12,135 bases of DNA from CAZSNH01 sp052388455. Lineage in GTDB: Bacteria > Pseudomonadota > Alphaproteobacteria > Rhizobiales > Hyphomicrobiaceae. The DNA lies in assembly GCA_052388455.1 (NCBI GenBank), contig JBQTIA010000023.1, positions 1 through 12,135 of the forward strand, in the 5' to 3' direction. Shown in pieces: positions 6,245 to 12,135 of this stretch. The notes under the pieces are model-generated. The model did not search any database. It was not told where the DNA came from and worked only from the letters and a program-made list of their open reading frames with translations. A program made the translations under genes and the position numbers. Position 1 is the first letter of the stretch; every line of letters starts with the position of its first letter.

Positions 6245-7222
6245 GTGGCACAACCCATCCCTGTGGCCGTCGTCGGGGCCGGCTACTTCGGCCGCTTCCA
6301 TGCCAAGCAGTACGCCGCCAACCCCGGCGCCCGCCTCGTGGCGGTGGTCGACCTCGATCTCGACAAGGCGAAGGCTGTCGCCAAGGAGTTCGGAGCGGAA
6401 ACGGCACTCACTGACGTCAGCGAACTCTACGGCAAGGTCGGCGCGGTGAGCGTCGCCTCGGCGACGGCGCAGCATTTCAACGTCGGCAAGGCGCTGCTCC
6501 AGAACGGCATCCATATTCTGGTCGAGAAGCCGATCACGCACAGTGTAGAAACCGGACAGGAGCTGACCGAGCTTGCCGAAGCCAAGGGGCTGACCCTGCA
6601 GGTCGGACACATCGAGCGGTTCTCGGCGGCCTTTCGCACGCTGCAGAAGCAGATCACGCGGCCGCTCTATATCGAATGCTATCGGATTGCGCCCTACAAG
6701 CCGCGCGGCACTGATGTCGATGTCGTGCACGATGTGATGATTCACGACATCGATATCATCATGGGTCTTGTGGCATCGAAAGTCCGGAGCGTGGATGCTG
6801 TCGGCACGCCGGTCATCACGCCCTCGGCCGATGTCGTCAACGCGCGCATCCTTTTCGAGTCAGGGTGCGTGGCGACGGTGACGGCGAGCCGCGTCAGCTA
6901 CAAGACCGAGCGCAAGCTGCGCGTGTTCCAGCCGAACAGCTATCTTTCCTGCGACCTCGCAGAGCTGAAGATGTTCGGATACCGCCTGCGCGGCGATCCG
7001 GCGATTCTCGGGCCCACGGCCGTCGAGGCCACGACCTACGACATTCCGAAGGAAGACAGTCTCGCCAACGAGATTGCCGAGTTCCTCGACTGCGTGGCGA
7101 CGGGCCGCAAGCCGACCGTCGACGGGCGGGCCGGCTGCGAAGCGCTGCGGGTCGCGAGCCTGATCAATTCGTCCATCGCCGAGCACCGCAGCCTCGCCGA
7201 GCCGCTGATCTCGGGCCAATAG
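6245..7222 (+). CDS. Gfo/Idh/MocA-family NAD(P)-dependent sugar dehydrogenase, GnnA-like
   Basis: Predicted 325-aa oxidoreductase with an N-terminal Rossmann domain (VAVVGAGYFG at 7-16, binding NAD(P)) and the family signature EKP at 94-96, where Lys95 is the usual catalytic residue. The C-terminal domain carries HIERF (122-126) and MIHDIDI (165-171), with the His167/Asp168 pair typical of the substrate site. The likely reaction is oxidation of the 3-hydroxyl of a UDP-N-acetylglucosamine-type sugar, giving the 3-keto substrate for the aminotransferase encoded just upstream. The start is a GTG at 6245, preceded by a purine-rich GGGGGA at 6235-6240. The 12-nt gap argues for one transcript with the aminotransferase. 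No UDP-glucose/GlcNAc 6-dehydrogenase is nearby, which favours the GnnA reaction over the WbpB (uronic acid) reaction, although that gene could lie elsewhere. Family certain; substrate inferred. Confidence 0.9.
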   Translation: MAQPIPVAVVGAGYFGRFHAKQYAANPGARLVAVVDLDLDKAKAVAKEFGAETALTDVSELYGKVGAVSVASATAQHFNVGKALLQNGIHILVEKPITHSVETGQELTELAEAKGLTLQVGHIERFSAAFRTLQKQITRPLYIECYRIAPYKPRGTDVDVVHDVMIHDIDIIMGLVASKVRSVDAVGTPVITPSADVVNARILFESGCVATVTASRVSYKTERKLRVFQPNSYLSCDLAELKMFGYRLRGDPAILGPTAVEATTYDIPKEDSLANEIAEFLDCVATGRKPTVDGRAGCEALRVASLINSSIAEHRSLAEPLISGQ

Positions 7223-7263
7223 TTCTGCAATCGTCATCCTCGCCGCTCACTCGCCGCACGTGT

Positions 7264-7380
7264 CTCCCGGACGCCGCGTCCTTCACGCGGCGATCCGGGA
7301 TCTATCGCGGCGGCAGGTGTGCTCCGACTGCTGGCCGGGAAGGATCCCGGATCGCAGCGCTGCGCGCCGCGTCCGGGAAG
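7264..7380. repeat. REP-like palindromic block between convergent genes
   Basis: Two strong imperfect palindromes lie in the 223-nt gap between the sugar dehydrogenase gene and the convergent phosphatase gene. The first pairs 7266-7278 with 7286-7299 (CCCGGA/TCCGGG and CGCCGCG/CGCGGCG, one bulged A at 7293, 7-nt loop). The second pairs TCCCGGA at 7345-7351 with TCCGGGA at 7372-7378 around an inner GCAGCGCTGC palindrome (7354-7363). Both use the CCCGGA core and a CGCCGCGTCC-like string, suggesting related units. They may serve as bidirectional terminators or belong to a dispersed REP/BIME family; neither has a T-run. Confidence 0.6.
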
Positions 7381-7445
7381 CAGAGAGGAGAGAAGCGGGC
7401 CCGGTCGCGGATGACGAGCGCAAGTTAGGGAACTGGTCGAGACGC

Positions 7446-8321
7446 TCAGATCGCGCGGACGGCGACGACCGTCGTGTTGTCCTGGTGGGGATCGCGGATG
7501 GCGACGACGGCTCGGATGAGCGCCTCGGCCACTGCGGCGGCGCCGTCGTCCGCGTAGGCGGCGACGATCCGCTCGATCTCGTCCATTTCGAGTGTCTGCA
7601 GGCCGTCGCTGGCGAGGATCACATAATCTCCGGGCTCGGTCTTGAGCGGACGGCGCGAGAGGTCGACGAGGTCGAGGTCGTCGCCGGTGACCGCCGAGCG
7701 CAGCATGTGCCGGCGGGGATCGCGGCGCGCCGCCTCGATGCTCATTTCGCCGATGGCGGCGAGACGGTCCAGCTCCGGCGCCATGGAGTGGTCCTCGTTG
7801 AGCGTCGCGATCTCGCCCTGCCGGTAGAACAGCAGCGGGCTGTCGCCGACGCTGACCCATTCCACGCCGTGTTCGCCGAAGACGACGCCTATCAGGGTGG
7901 AACCCATGCCGTTGAGCGCCGGGCTCGCCTGCACGGTGCGCGCGATGGCGTCGTTGGCCGCCTCCAGTCCGGCGACCAGCCGGCTGCGGGTCGATGGGGC
8001 GTGCTGCGGATCGGCAACTTCGTGGGTGCCGTGCATCAGGACATTGCCGTCCGCGGTTTCGCACTCGACATAGCCGCGGATGAAGCTGTCACAGGCGGTG
8101 CGGCTGGCGATGGCGCCGCCGGCGTGGCCGCCCATGCCGTCGGCGAGAACCGCGACCAGGGCGCGATTTACGCCGCGATCCGGTCCGCGATCAATCCCTC
8201 CGCCATCGCCCTTGACTGCAGCGAAGGCGTGCGCGGGCTCGATCGCCCAGACGAGGGCCGAGTCCTCCTGATAACTGCGCGCGCCCTGGGTGGCGCAGCT
8301 CGCGTGCTCGAAAGCTGCCAT
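7446..8321 (-). CDS. PP2C-family Ser/Thr protein phosphatase
   Basis: Predicted 291-aa, single-domain metal-dependent phosphatase (PPM/PP2C, PppA/Stp1 type) that removes phosphate from Ser/Thr residues, here most likely those added by the kinase encoded nearby. PP2C motifs run in order: ARSYQED (14-20; the usual Asn is Gln18, with Glu19-Asp20), VLADGMGGHAGG (58-69, metal ligand Asp61), GMGSTL (138-143), VSVGDSPLLFYR (156-167), LASDGL (236-241, Asp239) and the closing QDNTTVV (280-286, Asp281). The metal-binding aspartates are all present, so it should be active. No membrane segment is seen, so it is cytoplasmic. An insert at about 33-53 separates the first two motifs. The start codon lies 7 nt after the stop of the FHA gene, and its AAGGA ribosome binding site overlaps that TGA, indicating translational coupling. 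Confidence 0.94.
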   Translation of the reverse strand: MAAFEHASCATQGARSYQEDSALVWAIEPAHAFAAVKGDGGGIDRGPDRGVNRALVAVLADGMGGHAGGAIASRTACDSFIRGYVECETADGNVLMHGTHEVADPQHAPSTRSRLVAGLEAANDAIARTVQASPALNGMGSTLIGVVFGEHGVEWVSVGDSPLLFYRQGEIATLNEDHSMAPELDRLAAIGEMSIEAARRDPRRHMLRSAVTGDDLDLVDLSRRPLKTEPGDYVILASDGLQTLEMDEIERIVAAYADDGAAAVAEALIRAVVAIRDPHQDNTTVVAVRAI

Positions 8322-8328
8322 CGATCCT

Positions 8329-9135
8329 TCATTTGTCGCCGAGGGCGGACCAGTCGAATTCCGATCCGCAGAACGGCACGAAGACGAGCTGGGTGCGGCC
8401 CATCGTGATGACGTCCATGGCGGAGAGTGTGACCGGGCCGGTCGGCTTCTTCTCGTTCAGGGACACGACATTGGTCTTAGCAAGGTTCGGAACGAAGAGG
8501 AACGAGCGATCGGGCGAATCGTAGCGGATGTAAGCCTGCTCGTCCGACGAGATCGCCTCGTCGCCGAAATCGATCGGGATGCGGTTGGTGCTGGCGCGGC
8601 CGATCGAGTTGTTGCCCTCGAAGATGGCGCGATACTGGCCGATGCCCGGGCCGCCGACGATGACCAGCCAGCCGACCACGGGATCGACCGCGAATTCGCC
8701 GCGCTTGACGGTGGCGCGGCCCCGCACGAGCTGAGTTCGGGCGGGATTTTCCTGGCTCTTGTCCTTGCCCCGCAGCACGCGGGTCGTCGGTGGCTCGTTG
8801 CCTTCCATAGGGCTCGCCTCCTCGCGAACACTCGAACTTCCGCGCGATTCCCGCGCCGCTTCCTTGGCGGTCAGCATCGTAGACCCTTCCTTCGGTTTCG
8901 GGGGTGTTCCGTCTTTGGCGATCAGTTCGACCTGCGGGGGCGGCAAGGCTTGCATCGGAACGGGTGGTGGTGTGATGTTTTTCATCGGGGGCTTCTCCAC
9001 CGTGTCATCGCGGCTGGCGGCGGCGAGGGCATCTTTCAGCGAGCCGAGGATTCCGCCGCCCTTGCTGCTGCCGCCCTGGCCACCCTGGCCCCCCTTGCCG
9101 CCGGCTGCGTAGAAGGGGTGCTGCTGGTCGCTCAT
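8329..9135 (-). CDS. FHA-domain phosphopeptide-binding protein
   Basis: Predicted 268-aa cytoplasmic protein: a Gly/Gln/Lys-rich start (GGKGGQGGQGG, 12-22), a disordered Pro/Thr/charged linker (about 45-150), and a C-terminal FHA domain (about 155-255), which normally binds phosphothreonine peptides. In the domain, SIGR (Arg180), Ser196 and TN (Asn222) match pThr-contact positions. The SxxH histidine appears replaced: the segment reads ISSDEQAYI, with Gln200 where a histidine is expected. The linker holds two similar motifs, TTRVLRG (117-123) and RTQLVRG (133-139), which could be phosphorylation sites recognised by an FHA domain. AGGAGA upstream of the ATG at 9135 supports the start. It is first in an operon with the PP2C phosphatase and divergent from the kinase. 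It likely acts as reader or adaptor of the kinase signal. T6SS Fha proteins share the domain, but no T6SS gene is seen here. Confidence 0.88.
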   Translation of the reverse strand: MSDQQHPFYAAGGKGGQGGQGGSSKGGGILGSLKDALAAASRDDTVEKPPMKNITPPPVPMQALPPPQVELIAKDGTPPKPKEGSTMLTAKEAARESRGSSSVREEASPMEGNEPPTTRVLRGKDKSQENPARTQLVRGRATVKRGEFAVDPVVGWLVIVGGPGIGQYRAIFEGNNSIGRASTNRIPIDFGDEAISSDEQAYIRYDSPDRSFLFVPNLAKTNVVSLNEKKPTGPVTLSAMDVITMGRTQLVFVPFCGSEFDWSALGDK

Positions 9136-9518
9136 CGTGCTCTCCTGTCGCGTTGCATTTCGACGCCTTGCCTTGGGACGGCCCGCATCTCCGAGCCCGC
9201 TGCGTATGAGGGCGCAACGCGCGAGCGTGAGCTGGCCGCTCCGCCGGGTTGTCGGATGATTTGGTGAGAAATGCCGCTCCGCATCTGACGCCCGCCCCAC
9301 AATACACAATCAGAAATACGTAGTGATACTGGTCCCCGCGATCTGCGGCGGCATCAAGGCCGGAAAGCGGTCGTATCGAGATTTGTGGGGCATGGCTTCG
9401 GCGCCCGCTTCAATGCCACATTCCTGACCCAAGAGTGCCGCCGGAGGTCACCAGTTCGACAAGGCCACCAGCGCGAAAATGCGGCTCGCGCGGGAGCCGG
9501 GGGCATCGCTCGGACGAC
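9136..9518. promoter_or_regulatory. Divergent control region of the kinase and FHA-phosphatase genes
   Basis: This 383-nt gene-free stretch must contain the promoters of the kinase gene (+) and the FHA-phosphatase operon (-). An AT-rich patch at about 9299-9330 (including ACAATACACAATCAGAAATA) stands out from the GC-rich surroundings and is the best promoter candidate. I could not fit convincing -35/-10 pairs on either strand. A frame continuing upstream of the kinase to a GTG at 9435 lacks domain homology and is taken as leader. Confidence 0.35.
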
Positions 9519-11882
9519 ATGACGAATTTGATCGCACTGCAGAACGGCACCGAACTGGTCGGCGACTATCGGATCGACCGCGTGCTCGGCGCCGGCGGTT
9601 TCGGCATCACCTATCTCGCCGACGAGATCGCCCTCGCACGGCCGGTGACCATCAAGGAATACTTCCCGGCTGATTTCGCGGCCCGGGCCGACGGGCTCGA
9701 GGCCGCACCACGCTCGCAGAACTGTGCCGGGGATTATCGCTGGGGTTTGGACCGGTTCATCGAGGAAGCGCAGACGCTGGCGCGCTTCAATCATCCCAAC
9801 ATCGTCCGCGTCTATCGCTACTTCCGCGCCAACAACACCGGCTACATGGTGCTCCACTTCGAGGAGGGGCAGAACCTCAAAGGCTGGCTGAAGGGGCTTG
9901 GCCGCGCTCCGCGCCAAAAAGAGCTCGACAGCCTGCTGACGCCGCTGCTCGACGCGCTCGAGATCATTCACAAGAGCGACTATCTGCATCGCGACATCGC
10001 GCCGGACAACATCATCGTCCGCAAGAACGGCGAGCCGGTTCTGATCGACTTCGGCTCGGCGCGGGGCGAGATCGCGTCCCACTCGAAAACCGTCTCCGCG
10101 CTGGTGAAGCCCGGCTACAGCCCCTACGAGCAGTACGCCGAGACGAGCCGCCAGCAGGGACCGTGGACCGACATCTACGCGCTCGGCGCCACGCTCTATC
10201 ATCTGGTCGCCGGCAAGCGACCGCCCGACGCCCCCTCGCGCATGGTCAAGGACGAGCTGGTGCCGGCGCGCGATGCGGCGCTGAGCGCCTACCGTCCGGG
10301 ATTTCTGCGTGCCATCGACCGCGCCCTCGCGCTTCCCGTCGAGGCGCGACCGCAGTCGATCGCCGCCTGGCGCGGGGATCTGCTCGCGCCGGACGACAAA
10401 AAACCCGGCTGGTTCGGTGTCTCGCGCGTGCGCGACGAGGCGCCGCGCCCACAGCCGCTCGCCGCGTCCGCGCCGGCCAAGCGGCCGGCCGGCACTCTGC
10501 CGCCGCAACCTGATGCACCCGGCCCGCAGGGCGGGATGCTCGACTTCCTCGACGGGCTGCGCGGTCGCAACGGCGAGGTTAAGGCGGCCGCCAATACCAA
10601 CGTGCCGCCGGCCTCGGCGGCGCCTCTCGCATCCGCTCCGGCGGCTGCGGTAGCCGGCGGTTCGGCGGCGACTTTGAAGCTGGACGAGGACATGCCGGCG
10701 GTGCGCATCCCGAGCATCTTCCGGCGCAAGTCGGGCTCGGCGAAATCGACACCGGCCGCCGCTGCGGCGTCGCCTGCTAAAGCGAACTTGCCGGCCGTCG
10801 TCTCGAAGCCGCCGCGTCCGCGCAAGATCAAGTCGGGCGGTCGAAGCTGGCGGCCGATGCTGTTCAAGCTGCTGATCGGGGTCGGCGTGGCGAGCGGAGC
10901 GGTTGCCATGCAGGATCGCCTGCCACGATTCGAGAATCGCGGTCAGGGCGTCATCTCGAGCCAGGCGCCGGTGCAGTCGGCCCTGATCGGGCAACTTCGC
11001 GGTCACACCGGTCCCGTCTCCGCGCTCGCCTACAGCAGCGACGGCCGCACGCTCGTCACGTCTGGCAAGGACGGCAGCCTGAAGGTGTGGAACATCAACG
11101 GTTCCAGCCTGATCCGCACCATCGAGCTTGACGACGGGCCGGCGACATCGCTGGCCCTCTCAGGCCCCGAGGTGTTGACCGGCCACGCCAACGGCCAGGT
11201 GGTGCTGTGGAACTATGAGCGGGCGGAGAAGGTCGCCGCCTTCAAGCGCAGTGAAGCCGAAGTGTGGTCATTGACCTATGCCGGCGGTTCCAACCGCTTT
11301 GCCGCTGCCGGTCCGGACGGCAAGGTCGCCATCTGGGACACCGCACAGGTCTCCGCGCCTCTGCAGATCATGGATGCGCACGAGTCGATCGCCAGCGCTG
11401 TCGCCTTCGGACGGTCCGAGCGGGGTCCGCTGCTGGCGTCGGGCGGCGCCGACAAGCAGGTCAAGCTCTGGAATCTCGACACCTTCGACAGCGTGCGGCG
11501 CTATCGCGGACATGGCGATTACCTGACCGCGCTCACCTTTTCCGCCGATGGCAAGATGCTGGCCTCGGCCAGTCTCGACGGTGCCATCCGCATCTGGTCC
11601 ACGGCGTCGAACCGCACGCTCCGCCGCCTGACCGGGCACAAGGGCAAGGTGGGCAGTCTCGCGTTTTCACCGGCCGGCGATGCGCTCGTTTCGGCCGGAG
11701 AGGATGGGCAGGTTCGGATCTGGGATTTCAAGCGCGGCCGCACCGCCAAGACGCTGGCCGGCCATGCGGGCGGCGTGCGGGCGGTGGCGTTTTCGCCCGA
11801 TGGCCAGACGATCGCGTCCGCAGGGGACGACGGCATCGTGCGGCTGTGGAGCAACCCGATGGCCCGGGTGGCGACCAACTGA
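9519..11882 (+). CDS. Hanks-type Ser/Thr kinase with TM segment and seven WD40 repeats
   Basis: Predicted 787-aa membrane protein in three parts. The N-terminal kinase domain (about 17-287) has the glycine loop LGAGGFG (23-29), the ATP lysine Lys46 in TIKEYFP, likely helix-C Glu83, the catalytic loop HRDIAPDN (157-164, Asp159), and DFG (177-179). Its activation segment carries Ser/Thr candidates (183-200), and SPYEQY (201-206) stands in place of APE. All key residues are present, so it should be active. A Pro/Ala-rich linker (about 290-446) leads to one hydrophobic helix (about 448-464). The C-terminal part (489-778) holds seven WD40 repeats ending in VWN, LWN, IWD, LWN, IWS, IWD and LWS, enough for one closed seven-bladed propeller. 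Basic residues before the helix place the kinase inside the cell and the propeller outside. It is divergent from the FHA and PP2C genes, its probable reader and antagonist. The ATG at 9519 is chosen by domain start; its ribosome binding site is weak. Confidence 0.95.
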   Translation: MTNLIALQNGTELVGDYRIDRVLGAGGFGITYLADEIALARPVTIKEYFPADFAARADGLEAAPRSQNCAGDYRWGLDRFIEEAQTLARFNHPNIVRVYRYFRANNTGYMVLHFEEGQNLKGWLKGLGRAPRQKELDSLLTPLLDALEIIHKSDYLHRDIAPDNIIVRKNGEPVLIDFGSARGEIASHSKTVSALVKPGYSPYEQYAETSRQQGPWTDIYALGATLYHLVAGKRPPDAPSRMVKDELVPARDAALSAYRPGFLRAIDRALALPVEARPQSIAAWRGDLLAPDDKKPGWFGVSRVRDEAPRPQPLAASAPAKRPAGTLPPQPDAPGPQGGMLDFLDGLRGRNGEVKAAANTNVPPASAAPLASAPAAAVAGGSAATLKLDEDMPAVRIPSIFRRKSGSAKSTPAAAAASPAKANLPAVVSKPPRPRKIKSGGRSWRPMLFKLLIGVGVASGAVAMQDRLPRFENRGQGVISSQAPVQSALIGQLRGHTGPVSALAYSSDGRTLVTSGKDGSLKVWNINGSSLIRTIELDDGPATSLALSGPEVLTGHANGQVVLWNYERAEKVAAFKRSEAEVWSLTYAGGSNRFAAAGPDGKVAIWDTAQVSAPLQIMDAHESIASAVAFGRSERGPLLASGGADKQVKLWNLDTFDSVRRYRGHGDYLTALTFSADGKMLASASLDGAIRIWSTASNRTLRRLTGHKGKVGSLAFSPAGDALVSAGEDGQVRIWDFKRGRTAKTLAGHAGGVRAVAFSPDGQTIASAGDDGIVRLWSNPMARVATN

Positions 11883-11890
11883 GCGCCAGC

Positions 11891-11924
11891 CTAGCCCGAC
11901 CTATGCACCAGAACGCGGCCGCGA
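11891..11924 (+). repeat. 34-bp inverted repeat, right arm (candidate TIR)
   Basis: This segment begins CTAGCCCGACCTATGC and matches the reverse complement of 228-261 at 33 of 34 positions. It starts 8 nt after the kinase stop codon. Similarity ends exactly at the CTAG, marking this as an element boundary. Confidence 0.85.
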
Positions 11925-12016
11925 CGGAGGTGAAATTGACGCCACGCGGCGTCGAAACGCGTGTCCGTGGCGACGGCATCGAACTGCGCGCTTCTCCTAG
12001 CGTACCGCCAAATTCA

Positions 12017-12135
12017 CCCCGCCCGTCTTGGCGAAGCCAAGCTTCGCTTGGACAGGGTCGCACGCCCGTGGCCGCCCACGGCGACGAATGGCTCAACCGT
12101 AGGCAAAGCTACGCTATTCGCCATTCGTCGCCGTG
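12017..12135 (+). repeat. 119-bp dispersed repeat, right copy
   Basis: Direct repeat of 88-206 with 114 of 119 positions identical. Here the long stem is perfect: 12077-12092 (CACGGCGACGAATGGC) pairs with 12120-12135 over 16 bp around a 27-nt loop. The copy runs to the last base of the window, so its true right limit is unknown. Confidence 0.9.

Larger units (their letters stand above)
11891..12135. mobile_element. Candidate MITE-like element, right copy (cut by window end)
   Basis: The copy starts with the CTAG-ended 34-bp arm (11891-11924), continues through about 92 nt of unique sequence that includes a small hairpin (11938-11953), and reaches the 119-bp repeat at 12017. The left copy shows 21 nt and then the opposite arm after that repeat, so the complete element should end near 12190, about 300 bp in all. 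It encodes nothing. CTAG at the boundaries fits an IS630-type TA-duplicating transposase acting in trans; this is inference. Confidence 0.5.

Noticed and set aside
3896..9289. Shared 11-mer CCGCATCTGAC at 3896-3906 and 9279-9289, both in divergent intergenic regions
   Set aside because: Shared 11-mers are expected by chance in 12 kb of GC-rich DNA; the inverted arm present at the first site is missing at the second.
9435..9518. Upstream GTG start for the kinase
   Set aside because: The extra 28 residues are Arg/Ser/Pro-rich with no domain character; the kinase domain fits a start at 9519.
9354..11006. 550-codon open frame on the minus strand opposite the kinase gene
   Set aside because: It is antisense to a gene with complete kinase motifs, is rich in Arg/Gly/Ala, and shows no recognisable domain: a GC-rich shadow frame.
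7446..11882. Part of a type VI secretion locus
   Set aside because: Kinase, FHA and PP2C proteins occur in T6SS loci, but no Tss/Hcp/VgrG gene is seen and this kinase has a WD40 sensor unlike PpkA.

Overview
The window looks like chromosomal DNA from a GC-rich alphaproteobacterium, most likely Hyphomicrobiales (Rhizobiales). The reasons are the TadE-type pseudopilin genes, the proposed diamino-sugar lipid A gene pair, the coding style and the palindromic intergenic repeats. I recognise families by reading the translations; no database search was run, so the taxonomic placement is an inference.

Layout from left to right. Positions 1-665 carry no convincing gene: a homopolymer-rich edge, one copy of a 119-bp repeat, a 34-bp arm that recurs inverted at the far end, and a perfect 14-bp hairpin. 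Two TadE-like pseudopilin genes follow (666-1313 and 1372-2043, +), then a TetR-family regulator with a WHG-type C-terminal domain (2225-2836, +). A YdjM-like membrane metal-dependent hydrolase (2847-3710, -) is convergent with the regulator and divergent from a CDF cation efflux gene (3962-4891, +). Next come a DegT/DnrJ/EryC1/StrS sugar aminotransferase (5063-6232, +) and, 12 nt later, a Gfo/Idh/MocA oxidoreductase (6245-7222, +, GTG start). I propose that this pair makes UDP-GlcNAc3N for lipid A (GnnB/GnnA type). A REP-like palindromic block (about 7264-7380) separates it from the next convergent gene.

The right third is a Ser/Thr phosphorylation module. A PP2C phosphatase (7446-8321, -) and an FHA-domain protein (8329-9135, -) form a tightly coupled operon, divergent from a Hanks-type kinase with a transmembrane segment and a C-terminal seven-bladed WD40 propeller (9519-11882, +). 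The expected logic is that the kinase writes phospho-Ser/Thr, the FHA protein reads it and the phosphatase erases it. By topology the propeller would lie outside the cytoplasm and could act as a sensor or scaffold.

Both ends of the window carry pieces of the same dispersed repeat: a 119-bp direct repeat (88-206 and 12017-12135, 114/119 identical) and a 34-bp inverted repeat (228-261 and 11891-11924, 33/34 identical) ending in CTAG. Read together, they suggest a roughly 300-bp non-coding element with terminal inverted repeats, possibly an IS630-type MITE, seen in part at each edge. This could mean that the window is an assembly contig bounded by repeats.
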